DNA of 64,000 nucleotides from Telluribacter sp035998675 (GCF_035998675.1 NZ_DASYHI010000008.1:91518-155517); one strand, 5' to 3'; numbered from the stretch's first letter, positions 33,712-43,400 are shown. Numbers and translations are program-made. Notes: generated from the sequence alone by a model not told the origin.

Positions 33712-34100
33712 GAACCCGTTGACCTGGCACCAGTCCCCGCGCCTTAAGCGGCCGCTTCGGCGGTCCGACTGACCCCACCGGAACAGGACAGGGAGCGCCT
33801 ACTGGCACAACCTTATCCTGCTCCCGTGGGGCCGATTCATTGAAATCCTCCGCTGATACCACAGCCTCCGAAAAAAGGCTAAGGTATCAGCTGGGCTAGG
33901 GAAAAATTAAAAACTACAACGGTCGCATCGGCGATCCGCCTGCCGAACTAAGTCGCTCCCCATCTCAAGCCATCGTCCGGGATGTTATCCCTCAGGGAGA
34001 GACACAGTTCAGGGAGTACTTTCAAAGTCTGACCAGGTAAACCGTTCGTTGCCTTCAAGCCCCAGTCCCCTGGAACGGACTACCTGGTCAGACAAAACAA
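33712..34100 (+). ncRNA. Putative structured RNA of about 400 nt
   Basis: No coding frame, but dense nested inverted repeats. Seen: GGCCGC-TTCG-GCGGTC (33750-33765, a C(UUCG)G tetraloop on the + strand); CCCCAC/GTGGGG (33773/33826) enclosing GGGAGC/GCTCCC (33791/33820); CTGATACC/GGTATCAG (33853/33883) enclosing AGCCT/AGGCT; GGTCGC-ATCG-GCGATC near 33931; GGGAT/ATCCC near 33980; and a 13-bp pair GTCTGACCAGGTA/TACCTGGTCAGAC (about 34027/34081) enclosing CCGTTC/GAACGG and CCAG-TCCC-CTGG. A strong terminator follows. I could not match it to tmRNA, RNase P, 6S or SRP RNA. A single-stranded DNA site (oriT or ssi) is the alternative. Confidence 0.6.
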
Positions 34101-34134
34101 AAAAAAGCCCCCGCTTACCAGTGGGGGCTTTTTT
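34101..34134. terminator. Strong bidirectional intrinsic terminator
   Basis: AAAAAAGCCCCCGCT, loop TACC, AGTGGGGGCTTTTTT: a 15-bp stem with one G-U pair, and A/T tracts on both sides. It separates the structured segment (+) from the collagen-like gene (-), which it can also terminate. Confidence 0.93.
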
Positions 34135-34148
34135 GTAGTATCGTTTTT

Positions 34149-34736
34149 TCAATCCGGTAGGTTAAATGCCTTCTTTACCGCTTCGTAATTCTTTAAATCT
34201 ATCTCACCTGACATCCGAAACAACGTTCCTCCCGGAATTAGTACCACACGGTAATCCTCATCTTCCGTAAATATTTTTGTTGGGTCAATAGCTTTCGAAA
34301 ACTGGATAAATACATTAACCTTTCCGGGTTCAACATCGAAGTTATACATCATCATATTACCCTCAGCGAGCATAAAAGTCTGCGGCAAGGGAAAGAGCCT
34401 GGTCTTTCCTCCAGTCAAGCGGTTGTACACCAGCACCACGCCCTTATCCAGGTGGTTTTGCGTCAGTATTTTAGTCATAGCATCACCAGAAAGAGCGAAG
34501 GACGCCATATTATCGGCTTTATTCCAGTAATCCTGTGACAGTTGCTTCTTGCTTATGGGTACCCACGGCGAAAACAACACATTTGCTGTACCCGGGGCTC
34601 CGACCTGACCGGCCGGACCGGCTGTACCTTGAGGGCCCTGAGGCCCAGCGGGACCAGTCGGTCCTTCTGGGCCCTCACATCCAAGAAAAAAGGCAGTCAC
34701 TGCCACTAATACAAATTTGGAGAATAGTTGTTTCAT
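34149..34736 (-). CDS. Collagen-like lipoprotein
   Basis: 195 residues. The signal peptide ends in a lipobox (FVLVAVTAFFLGC, lipidated Cys19), immediately followed by ten or so Gly-x-y triplets (EGPEGPTGPAGPQGPQG and on to AGPAGQVGAPG) that would form a short collagen-type triple helix. The C-terminal domain, about 135 residues (VLFSPWVPISKKQLSQDYW..., KVNVFIQFSKAIDPTKIF), is a predicted beta-rich head of unknown function. Such stalked trimeric lipoproteins are common in Cytophagales. It has its own transcription unit. Confidence 0.85.
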   Translation of the reverse strand: MKQLFSKFVLVAVTAFFLGCEGPEGPTGPAGPQGPQGTAGPAGQVGAPGTANVLFSPWVPISKKQLSQDYWNKADNMASFALSGDAMTKILTQNHLDKGVVLVYNRLTGGKTRLFPLPQTFMLAEGNMMMYNFDVEPGKVNVFIQFSKAIDPTKIFTEDEDYRVVLIPGGTLFRMSGEIDLKNYEAVKKAFNLPD

Positions 34737-35075
34737 AAATTAAGGTAAGTTTAAGTTAAGAAAATATGAATAGATAAGATCAATACTGCCCAGATAGTCA
34801 TCACCTCCACCAACCTGCTACCCTAATAAAACAGAAATTAAAAAAATTATATAGATACGAAAAGACGGCACCACCTCAACAGCACTTGTGCGTCTGGGTT
34901 AATTCATCAGGCTATCAAAGAAAATAGCCTTTGTTACCAACAAATGGTATGGAAAGTATAGATAAAAGCCGCGTCGTTTCCCCTTCTACCTGATTTATAG
35001 ATATCAATGGAAAATAATTTTTTACGAGTAGCTAGCCCGGAGCTACTCGCACAATAGATAGTTCAGACACAACAA

Positions 35076-35105
35076 AAAAACTCCCGCCAACCGGCCGGAG
35101 TTTTT
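35076..35105. terminator. Hairpin terminator
   Basis: AAAAACTCC (35076-35084) pairs with GGAGTTTTT (35097-35105) around a GC-rich loop; A and T tracts make it work on either strand. No gene ends directly before it, so the transcript it stops (perhaps an antisense or leader RNA) is unknown. Confidence 0.75.
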
Positions 35106-35539
35106 CGTGATATTGTAAATCAATATCAATGTTTACTTAAACAGTGAAAGCCCAAAGGGATTATTTTTACCTCTCAAACACACCGTTGAGCTGCCATTTC
35201 ACATCCTGCACTATCACAAATCAAGCTGTCTCCTGCTGCTCCATTGTTTGTTGGTCATCAGGTTTACCCTTATTCATTAAGTGTTAGAAATAGCGCTGCC
35301 GGTTTGGCGCATTACTAAAGTGCGCCACTAAAATCAATGGAAGTACTCGTTCAGCCTAACGTCATTATCTAAGGTATAATGTCTATTAAGTTATTAAGTA
35401 GTCTGGATAATTACATATTTTCAACTTCTAACCAGAGATTCATCGGAATAAGTTTGAACAGTGCTCGTTGCTCTTGGTATTGTTTTTAATATTACCCTTG
35501 GTAGCTCAAAAGATTTAGCGTTAAACTACTGAAAATACC

Positions 35540-35600
35540 TTGGATATAAATAACTCCTTTTTATCTTTACGAATAAACAATTAGAGATATTTATATCTAA
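35540..35600 (+). promoter_or_regulatory. Candidate parA promoter and operator
   Basis: TTGG at 35540 and TATCTTTA at 35562 resemble the Bacteroidota -33 (TTTG) and -7 (TAnnTTTG) boxes with an 18-base gap. Between them and the ATG (35604) lies the imperfect palindrome TTAGAGATATTTATATCTAA (35581-35600; 8 of 10 pairs match), suited to autorepression by the HTH-bearing ParA. Confidence 0.5.
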
Positions 35601-35603
35601 CAC

Positions 35604-36560
35604 ATGATCACTCAGGAAAAGATCGTTGAATTTATTCGGTCCCGGCCGGGGCTGAAAATTCCTCCCCTTGAAAAAGAAGCCGGCATTCCTCCCCAGACGC
35701 TTTCCAAGGCACTACTGTCCAATGCTACCAACATACCAGCCAAACATTTTGCGGCCATAGAAAAGGTACTCAGGCAGTATGGCTATACCGATGCCTTTGA
35801 TACGGGTAAAAAGCCCGCGCAGGTTATCTCTATCGTTAACCATAAGGGTGGGGTAGGGAAGACTACGACGGTTATTAACCTGGCCAAGGCGTTGAGTTTG
35901 TACGGTCTGAAGGTACTTATGATTGATATGGATTCGCAGGGGAACCTCTCTCAGTGCTATAACATTCACGAGCCCAAACAACAGATCATTGATAGTCTGC
36001 TGACCGATATTAATATTCCGGTAGTAGCTATTGCTGATAATCTGGATCTGGCTCCTTCGGATATCCGGATGGCCGCCCGGGAGAGTGATCTGACCAATGC
36101 CATTGGATCGGAAAGAAGGCTGACCATCAAGATCAATCAGATCAGGAATCAGTACGACTATATTCTGATCGACTGCCCGCCCAGCCTGGGGATCTGTACT
36201 ACTTGTTCATTGGTGGCTTCCGATGGTTGTATCGTTCCGATCCAGGCTGAGGCCTCGGCCTACCATGGCGTATCCAACCTGCTCAACCACATCTCCGATA
36301 TTCGTACCTACGCCAATCCTACGCTGAACATCAAGGGATTTGTATTTACGATGATCGATAAGCGGCTTAATCTGCATGCGGATATGATGGAGCACATCAA
36401 GAGCTCTTTCAAAGGAGTACATGTATTTGATACCATCATCAGCCAGTCTAAGGTCATCAAGGAATCGCAGGTAGCTAAGGAAGACCTGTACACCAGTGAC
36501 CCCAGTTCCACTCCCTGGATTCAATACAAAACACTCGCCACCGAACTCTTAAATCGCTAA
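35604..36560 (+). CDS. parA: ParA plasmid-partition ATPase with N-terminal DNA-binding region
   Basis: 318 residues. The first 70 residues contain a helix-turn-helix-like part (LEKEAGIPPQTLSKALLSN), as in type Ia ParA proteins that repress their own operon. The ATPase domain has KGGVGKTTTVINLAKAL (deviant Walker A, about residues 80-96), VLMIDMDSQGNLSQ and YILIDCPPSLG. ParA binds nucleoid DNA and moves plasmid copies with ParB. Four bases separate it from parB. The N-terminal extension distinguishes it from the transfer ATPase at 28627. Confidence 0.95.
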   Translation: MITQEKIVEFIRSRPGLKIPPLEKEAGIPPQTLSKALLSNATNIPAKHFAAIEKVLRQYGYTDAFDTGKKPAQVISIVNHKGGVGKTTTVINLAKALSLYGLKVLMIDMDSQGNLSQCYNIHEPKQQIIDSLLTDINIPVVAIADNLDLAPSDIRMAARESDLTNAIGSERRLTIKINQIRNQYDYILIDCPPSLGICTTCSLVASDGCIVPIQAEASAYHGVSNLLNHISDIRTYANPTLNIKGFVFTMIDKRLNLHADMMEHIKSSFKGVHVFDTIISQSKVIKESQVAKEDLYTSDPSSTPWIQYKTLATELLNR

Positions 36561-36564
36561 ACCC

Positions 36565-37578
36565 ATGGCCAAGACCCGAGCGCTTGATAAGTTGAAGGAA
36601 AAAACTGCTGATCTAAAGCCTGCTGTGTTTACCCACGAGCTGGCTATAAAATCAAATTTAATTATACTACCGGAGCTGCGAAGCCTGATCCCGCCTCTTC
36701 GGGCCGAGGAGTCCCAGCAGTTGGAAAGTAACCTGCTGACAAATGGTATCAAGGATCCTTTGACTATTTGGGAGACTACTCCCGAGGTAGTGTTGAACGG
36801 GCTGGCTCCCAAAAGTGCATCCCGGGAGCTGGTAGGGGATGCTGATAGCAGCGGAAAAATATACGTGCTCATCGACGGGCACAACCGGTACGATCTGGCC
36901 CAGCGCCATGGCCTCGATTACCGGATCAATATCCTGGATTTTGAGGATATGAATCAGGTCAGAGACTACATGATCAACTACCAGCTGGGGCGGCGGAACC
37001 TGACTCCTGAGCAGGCATCCTATCTGAGAGGGCTTCGGTACAATAAGATGAAAGAAGAGAACCGTTCGGACCGGATCAATGTAGCCCAGCAGCTGGCCGA
37101 TGAGTACCAGGTTAGTACCCGTACCATCAAACGCGATTCGGATTATGCCAAAGGAGTAGAGGAACTTTCACCAGAATTGAAGAAAGAAGTACTTACGGGC
37201 AAAGCGAAGCTGCCCAGGGCAGCGGCCAAAGTACTTTCAAAGGAGAAACCAGGCAGGCCCATTGAATCCCAGGAAGAACTTGACAAGGTACTGGAAAGAC
37301 TACCCAAGGCTTTCAAAAGCCTGAATGATCTGAAAGCAAATCCGGAGGATGAGGAAACAGGAAAGAGCAAGGAAATCGAAGCCTTGATTAAGGGAGTTGC
37401 CAAACAGGATAAACCCCAGGCCGGTACTTCTAAAGGAAGTGAACCGGCTCCCCGGGAACCGGTTGCGGAAAAGCTTCAACGGGACCTGAAGTCATTAATC
37501 GAAAAGGATCTAACTCAGAAAGAGGTACTCCAGGAAATAATAGACAAAGCAACGGCACTGATGGAGTCTATTAAATAG
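36565..37578 (+). CDS. parB: ParB-like partition protein
   Basis: 337 residues. The N-terminal ParB/Srx-like domain includes LRAEESQQLESNLLTNGIKDPLTIW and the IDGHNRYDLAQRHGL block (about residues 105-122); the DNA-binding HTH follows (VAQQLADEYQVSTRTIKRDS, about 170-190). The C-terminal part is charged, ending in a helical dimerisation-like segment. It shares the operon with parA. Its centromere sites are not proven; candidates are the inverted repeats upstream of parA or the dispersed palindrome, one copy of which lies 8 bases after this gene. Confidence 0.92.
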   Translation: MAKTRALDKLKEKTADLKPAVFTHELAIKSNLIILPELRSLIPPLRAEESQQLESNLLTNGIKDPLTIWETTPEVVLNGLAPKSASRELVGDADSSGKIYVLIDGHNRYDLAQRHGLDYRINILDFEDMNQVRDYMINYQLGRRNLTPEQASYLRGLRYNKMKEENRSDRINVAQQLADEYQVSTRTIKRDSDYAKGVEELSPELKKEVLTGKAKLPRAAAKVLSKEKPGRPIESQEELDKVLERLPKAFKSLNDLKANPEDEETGKSKEIEALIKGVAKQDKPQAGTSKGSEPAPREPVAEKLQRDLKSLIEKDLTQKEVLQEIIDKATALMESIK

Positions 37579-37586
37579 ATACTACT

Positions 37587-37609
37587 AAAAGTGACACCGT
37601 GTCACTTTT
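37587..37609. repeat. Dispersed palindrome, copy 4, directly after parB
   Basis: Core AAAAGTGACAC, a central C (G in the other copies), then GTGTCACTTTT, 8 bases after the parB stop, followed by CTATTTTTGG. Position fits a terminator of the par operon or a ParB-type binding site. Confidence 0.88.
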
Positions 37610-37717
37610 CTATTTTTGGTAAACTGTATGAAATTTATTTATAAAATACTAAATTTATAATCTGATATATAGTTGTTTGTACTCCGGCAGTTTTTCTGGT
37701 ACTTAAAATAGAGCTTT

Positions 37718-38032
37718 ATGATAGTAAAGTGTGTGAGAGTGGTAACCATGGTACTACTAGTGTCAGTACTGCTGGCTTGCGAAACAAAAGAGGGGCCAAG
37801 TCAGGGAAACAGTCTGGAGACCGAATACCTGGGAACTTGGGAACGGATAGCCAAGGCCGATAGAGGGCTCACTATCTATGAAAAGGGCGGAGGCCTGTTT
37901 ATGCAGTACAGGAACGGCAGTACCTATCCTTTAAAATACGAAGAGGAGGGGAGCTACTACTATGCTGTTACCCCGGTCGGGAATGTGCCGTTGCTTCTGG
38001 ATAAGGGAATTATAGTGGTCAAAGCCCAGTAA
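37718..38032 (+). CDS. Small lipoprotein, unknown function
   Basis: 104 residues. The signal peptide ends in a good lipobox (VTMVLLVSVLLAC, Cys21). The mature part, about 83 residues, is beta-rich with the pattern YLGTWERIAKADRGLTIYEKG and a C-terminal LLLDKGIIVV, reminiscent of lipocalin-like or DUF-type small outer-membrane lipoproteins (strand, GTW start). No family identified. Upstream 37610-37717 is AT-rich and probably holds its promoter. Confidence 0.7.
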   Translation: MIVKCVRVVTMVLLVSVLLACETKEGPSQGNSLETEYLGTWERIAKADRGLTIYEKGGGLFMQYRNGSTYPLKYEEEGSYYYAVTPVGNVPLLLDKGIIVVKAQ

Positions 38033-38165
38033 CCTCTGAGACCTCCTGCGGGAACATTTAATAAATAATTATTTTCTACTTTTTATTTTAAAATACTTAA
38101 TTACCCATAAAGATTTTTAATTTTAGGCATCCAATCGCTATGTTCCTATTTAACATGCTCATTCC

Positions 38166-38582
38166 ATGACATCCAATCCTGAAATTCACCGCAACCTGGA
38201 CGAGATCTATTCGGATCAGGAAGCTTTATCCTTTTTCAATAAGCTGGTGTTTTCCCTTTGTCTGCAATTAATCGCCGTGGCCAAGCGGGAAAGCGGTGAG
38301 CTAACCGCTGAGGAGGCTGATCGAATGTATAAAAAACCCAGCGAAAAAATACTTCTGGAACCCTATGGCATTAGCTATCTGCAGTACCAGGCGCTAAAAG
38401 ATGGGAAAGGTACTGCTCCGACCATGATGACCTTTAAGCGGGCGGTGGAGCGAAATGGATACGACTTTGACAAACTATATTATTCGGAGGAGCTGATCAA
38501 TATGGCTCTGGATAAATTACGGGATATAAGAACGCATAATCAAACGCTGAATGCTATGAAGGCCAACCTGGCCAAAAGTTAG
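38166..38582 (+). CDS. Hypothetical protein
   Basis: 138 residues, all helical and charged, no signal peptide or membrane segment (RNLDEIYSDQEALSFFNKLV, KRESGELTAEEADRMYKKPS, NMALDKLRDIRTHNQTLNAM). No motif recognised. It is a stand-alone gene with an intrinsic terminator 38 bases downstream (38620-38645). The AT-rich 38041-38165 region would carry its promoter. Confidence 0.6.
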   Translation: MTSNPEIHRNLDEIYSDQEALSFFNKLVFSLCLQLIAVAKRESGELTAEEADRMYKKPSEKILLEPYGISYLQYQALKDGKGTAPTMMTFKRAVERNGYDFDKLYYSEELINMALDKLRDIRTHNQTLNAMKANLAKS

Positions 38583-38603
38583 CAGGTGGATTAACAGGTA
38601 CTT

Positions 38604-39257
38604 TCAATAATTGATCCGGGACGCCCTCAGGGCGTCTTTACTTTTTAAGTACAGTTCGTAGAGTTCCAGGTAAGGAGCAGGGTTTACTACTTTACCGTTT
38701 TTACGCACGCTATAATGGAGGTGGGTACCCGTAGCCCGCCCGGATTGTCCCATCACACCAATCACCTCCCCAGCCACCACCGTATCTCCCTTCTATACGT
38801 ATAAGGCACTAAGGTGGCCGTACACGGTTTCGTAGCCACTCGGATGGTCTACTACTATAAAGTTCCCCAATGCTTTCTGATATCCGGACCTGACTACCTG
38901 TCCATTGGCCGTGGCATAGACAAATTGAAAACCACGGGAACAAGCCAGATCCAGTCCCTGGTGCTGTTTATAGACACCATCCAAGGGATGCATACGTCTG
39001 CCATAGCGTGAGGTAACGTAGGGGCTTTCATCCTGTTTCAGCGGACAAATACCCGGTATATCATTCAGACAGGTACTATCTGTCAACCCTAGTAAAATAT
39101 AGTTTTCCAGCACCTCCACCGGACTCATATCCTCCCGGATCAGCTTCCTGATTTCCTCCCTCTGCTTCATAGCTGGTTGGGCCTGTACCAGACTGACAAC
39201 CAGTATAAAAAGGACACTTAGGCAATTTCCAAAAGAGAAATAATTCATTTTATTCAT
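38604..39257 (-). pseudogene. M23-family metallopeptidase split by an in-frame TAG
   Basis: From the ATG at 39257 the protein has a signal peptide (CLSVLFILVVSLVQAQ), then the LytM/M23 fold: RYGRRMHPLDGVYKQHQGLD with the first zinc ligands, ANGQVVRSGYQKALGNFIVVDH and YGHLSALYV. A TAG codon at 38793-38795 interrupts it. The same frame continues with KGDTVVAGEVIGVMGQSGRA, then TGTHLHYSV, which holds the second zinc motif HxH, to a TGA at 38604. The codon was probably CAG or AAG. Without read-through the product lacks the HxH motif and should be inactive. M23 enzymes cut peptidoglycan cross-links; on a conjugative plasmid it could open the wall for the channel. Confidence 0.9.
38620..38645 (+). 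terminator. Intrinsic terminator overlapping the peptidase 3' end
   Basis: GACGCCC, loop TCA, GGGCGTC (38620-38636), followed by TTTACTTTTT. It ends the + strand gene at 38582 and lies inside the last codons of the convergent peptidase frame (DALRAS). Confidence 0.85.
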
Positions 39258-39436
39258 AAATTAAAAATTAAAATACAAAATTATACTTTTGTCCTTTCAT
39301 GTGAGCAAGGTCATTACAAATTTGATGTAGAGTTGATAAGTAGGATAGAGAAAGCTGAATCGCATCCAATATTCCATTCGCTCATTTCTGTTCAAATGAC
39401 CCTCTCAAAATACTCAACGAACCATACCATTTACTG

Positions 39437-39658
39437 ATGAACCTGACAAAAGAAAACGGAGAGATATGTTCCCTGTCATACCTCTACCAGACTTATGGAG
39501 AAGATGCTTTGCAGCCCTGCCGGATAGTGACGGATGAGCGGGACGATGAACTGATAACGGTTCCCAAGATCAGGGCGCAGATGTCCGTTGACGAGTGGTT
39601 CGGGCTTCCTCAGGAGTTCAGACTATTTGTATTGAAAGCCTTCTACCAAAGCCTGTAA
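39437..39658 (+). CDS. Small hypothetical protein
   Basis: 73 residues, acidic, no signal or membrane segment (ENGEICSLSYLYQTYGEDAL, VPKIRAQMSVDEWFGLPQEF). It reads like a complete small soluble protein with a C-terminal helix (RLFVLKAFYQSL). No family recognised. Position between the peptidase and the transposase remnant gives no hint. Confidence 0.55.
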   Translation: MNLTKENGEICSLSYLYQTYGEDALQPCRIVTDERDDELITVPKIRAQMSVDEWFGLPQEFRLFVLKAFYQSL

Positions 39659-39707
39659 AAGGTCCTGCCTGTACATACTGATCTAGTAACTCTTCCCGCA
39701 AGCGATC

Positions 39708-40298
39708 ATGAACCACCCCATCAATTTTATTGACAACGACAAGGTTGAAATCTTCAATCAGTTGCATGCACATCAGGTACGCTATCTGGCCTTTGGTAGC
39801 TTTTCTATCAACGCTTATGAACAGGCCAGGACCGACAGTACTATAAAATTGTGGGTGGATCCAGCCCCGGATAACATGGATAGACTCAACAAGGCACTAC
39901 ACGAATCAGGGCAGAAGCCGCTTACTACCGACTTCAATCCCGAATCGAGAAGAGCATTGAAAACAAGCAGGGTGGAGTCCCAACGAGACATAAGGGGTAA
40001 AATCAGTACTGAGCATCGCTACTATCTAAGCGATTTGCTACTTACGCCCTGGGAATTCAACCAGGCCGTAAGCAGCCACAGGGGCATTGAAAATCAACTC
40101 CACTGGATGATGGATGTCGTTTTCCTGGAAGATGTTCAGCGTACCAAAACGGAGAATGCCCCGTAAAACATGGAAACGGTGCGAAAAATAGCCTTACAAC
40201 TTCTCAATCAGGTCAATGACAAAGAAAGCATCAAGAACCTAAGAAAAATGGCAGGTTGGAATGACCAGTACCTAATCAAGATGGTCAGCAAAATTTAA
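39708..40298 (+). pseudogene. Nucleotidyltransferase fragment fused to an ISAs1-family transposase remnant
   Basis: The first 75 residues (YLAFGSFSINAYEQARTDST, IKLWVDPAPDNMDRLNKALHESG) resemble the start of an AbiEii/MNT-type nucleotidyltransferase. From about residue 83 the frame is the C-terminus of an ISAs1-family transposase (STEHRYYLSDLL, HRGIENQLHWMMDVVF, RTKTENAP). A TAA at 40164-40166 stops it, yet the same frame continues with NMETVRKIALQLLNQVND to 40298, the usual ISAs1 end. So a transposase 3' remnant, itself carrying a nonsense codon, is joined to a foreign 5' fragment. No intact catalytic domain of either remains. Confidence 0.75.
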
Positions 40299-40412
40299 AT
40301 GCGTTTAACTTGCTTCACAACACTAAGTTCGGAAGGTTTCCCCTTTTTTACACCACCCCTAAACTCCGGGATGACTCATGTTTCTTCATTAATATTCTAA
40401 CCTCTTTACTAC

Positions 40413-43400
40413 TTACTGTTTTATCAACTTCCGGACCTGACTTTGTTCGGTTGTATTTACCCTTAACAGGAGTAGCCCCGCCGGGGCATGTGTCAGATCA
40501 AGTTGCTCGGTATGCTGCTGGTTCTGTATTTTCAACTCCTGTTCAACAAGGATTCTTCCGCTTTGGTCCAATACCTGGAGTTGTACCTGCTTTTGAGCTG
40601 CCCCCTGAATCAAGACTTTCACAGTACTGGTAACGGTAGGGTTGGGAAATACTTCTACCACTAAGGGAAGTAGCTCTCCGTCTACAGAAGCGGCTAATCG
40701 GGCACCGGATGCAGTACTTACCGTGAGTATACAGGCCGTAGAAGTAATAATGCCACAGTCACCGGAAACTTCACATCTGTAAGTTCCACTGTCTTTTTCT
40801 TTCAGCTTGTCCAGCAGTAAAGTAGGTGAAGTTTGCCCACCAATTTTCTTGCCATCCAGGTACCACTGGTATTTCAGGTTGGTGCCCGACGCAACAACCG
40901 TCAGGGTAGCCGAAGAGCCAGGTGTGCGGGCCAGAGTTGCAGGTGGCTGGGTGGTAATGACAGTAGGTTGCTTTAGGCTAAGTTCAAAAGGAGTTGATGT
41001 AGCTGTTCCGCAGTCTCCCGTTATGACACAGTAGTACTTACCAGTTTGAGAAGGTTGTACATTCGTTAGAGAAAGGGTAGCCGAAGTCTGTCCTGCTACC
41101 GGGCTACCCGCGGATGACTCACCCCAGTACCATTGGTACTTAAGGTTCCCTCCCACTGCTGTTACAGATGCAGTGGCGATACTACCGGGACAGGCCAACA
41201 GACTGGCCATGGGCTGGGTGGTAATAGCTGTAACAGGGCTGACACTGAGGATATAGTCCGTGGAGGTGACGCTACCACAGGGGCTGGTGACGGCGCAGGC
41301 GTACGTACCGGCGTCTTTGCTCTGAATGCCGCTGAGGGTGAGCGTAGCAGTTGTCTGGCCATTTAGTTTTTTACCGTCTTTGAGCCATTGGTACTGCAGA
41401 TTAGTACCAACCACGACTATACTGACCGTGATGCTGGTACCCACACAAGCGGTGGCGTAGGCGGGCGGTTGAGTAGTGAAGCTTATGCCCTGGCCTTCGT
41501 CAGTCTGACCATTGCAGTTGTTGTCCTTGCCGTCGCACAGTTCGGGGGCACCGGGGTAAATGGTGTTGTCCCCATCATTACAATCTCCCGCCTGTGCCAC
41601 ATAGCCTGTTGGGGCTGAGCAGGCCAGTACCGTAGTAGTGGCATTGCCAAAGCCATCCCCGTCGGCATCGGCGTAGAAGGTCTGCTGTACGCCTTCATCT
41701 ACTTCTCCATTACAGTTGTTGTCCTTACCATCACAGAGCTCGGGTGCACTGGGGTACATGGTATTGTCCCCATCGTTGCAGTCCCCTGCTTTTTCTACAT
41801 AACCAGACCGAACCTCACAGGCTTGAATTGTAACGGCTTCATTACCCCAGCCATCGCCGTCCGCATCGGCATAATAGGTGGTCGCAGGGGTGATAGTAAC
41901 TAGTCCTTCAATGGGCGCAGAAGAAATTGCTTCAGCATTATTGGTAACTACCAGTGTAAAATTGCCAGTAAAAGTGGCGGGATCAATGCTGACGGTGATG
42001 GTGCCCGAAGTACCCGTGAGACTACCGGTTTGGTTGGCGCTAATACCGGTGCCGGTGACGGTGTACTGATCCAGACTATTGGTAGTAGCCGTATAGGGGA
42101 TCTCAAAAGAAGTAGCTCCCTGACAGATAGCGGGGACAGTACCCAGGGTAATGGTGGGAATTGGACGATTTTTGATCTCAACCTCGGCGACATTTCGACA
42201 GCCAAATAGGTTTATAACGGTAACCTGATAGATTCCAGGTTGATCTACCGTAGCCGTATTGTTTTCTTTAGATACAATGCCCGGTCCATTAAACTCATAT
42301 GTATAGCTATAATCGAGAGTAGCCGTAAGAGTTACCGTTGGGGAAGCATTACTCAGATCACCACTTTTAGTCAGGATGAGTTCAGGCAAAGCAGTGCGAT
42401 CCAGGATTTCTACGGAGGCCGTACGGATACAACCATTGGCCCAGGTCACCGTCACTGTGTACGTACCAGCCGCGGCCACACTGGCAAAAGCCGAGGTGTT
42501 TTCAATTCCTGAATAGGCAACAAAAGGTCCGGCAAAGGCGTAGTTTGTAACTTCGGACGATGATGCCGGATAGACCTTCAATTCCGCATTTATAGAATTA
42601 CAGGTAATATCTCCGGTGGAGAAGAAGTCTAGCGTTGGAGCGGTTGTTTGCTGCACGGAGGCTTCTCCTGTCATAATCAGAAGGCAAGAGCCAGCACTAG
42701 CCTTTACAGAATAAACCCCGGTTTCTTTAACCTTACCAAAATCCAGGTTGTTGCCCGTGCCCTCCATAGCAGTGCCAACAGCCTGGCCATCGCGGTAAAG
42801 CTGGTAGGTTACACCCGTTTGGGATCCATCAAGGCCAACTGATACTCCGGGACCATCGGCACAAAAGCTACCACCACCAGTAACAGTAAAGGCAGCCGGA
42901 CCAGATTCCACTACAATATCGGCTTTATTATCGCAGCCGTAATAGTTGGTAACCGTTACCGAATAGCTACCAGGTTGGTCCACCACAATAGAGCCGGATC
43001 TGTTGTCATACAGACCAACGCCAGGACCAGCGAACATATAGGTAGTAAGTAGTTCATTAGGGTCGTGCACTACCGACAGGGTTACAGAAGTGTTGCCACA
43101 GCCCAGGTCACCGCTCTTGGTTAGTGTAATGACGGGTAGATCTTTGCGATCCAAAACTTCAATGCTAGCCGTGCCGATACATCCGTTAGCCCAGGTAACA
43201 CTAACAGAATAAGTGCCAGCCTTACTCACACCTGCAAGAGCAGAATAATTGTCATAGCCAAAATTATGATGATCGACCTGGGGACCACTAAATTGATAGT
43301 TAACTATTTTAGTTTGAAATGTGCTAACCGCTTCAATGCCGACTGAATAAATGTTACAGCCTAACTCTCCATGCTGCATAAGACTAAGACCCGGTGGAGT

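Larger units (their letters stand above)
34737..35603. other. Intergenic region upstream of parA with inverted repeats
   Basis: 867 bases without a convincing gene. It holds the perfect 9-bp inverted repeat CGAGTAGCT/AGCTACTCG (35025-35033 and 35041-35049), a terminator-like hairpin (35076-35105), TGGCGCA/TGCGCCA (35305-35311 and 35321-35327), and the parA promoter/operator near 35540-35600. One of the inverted repeats could be a centromere (parS) for ParB, but this is inference only. Confidence 0.55.

Noticed and set aside
33712..34134. tmRNA or RNase P RNA
   Set aside because: No CCA end with T-loop, no tag reading frame, and no RNase P core sequence on either strand.
7532..40298. Stop-codon reassignment explaining the in-frame stops
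   Set aside because: Both TAA and TAG are involved, frameshifts accompany them, and large intact genes here use normal stops.
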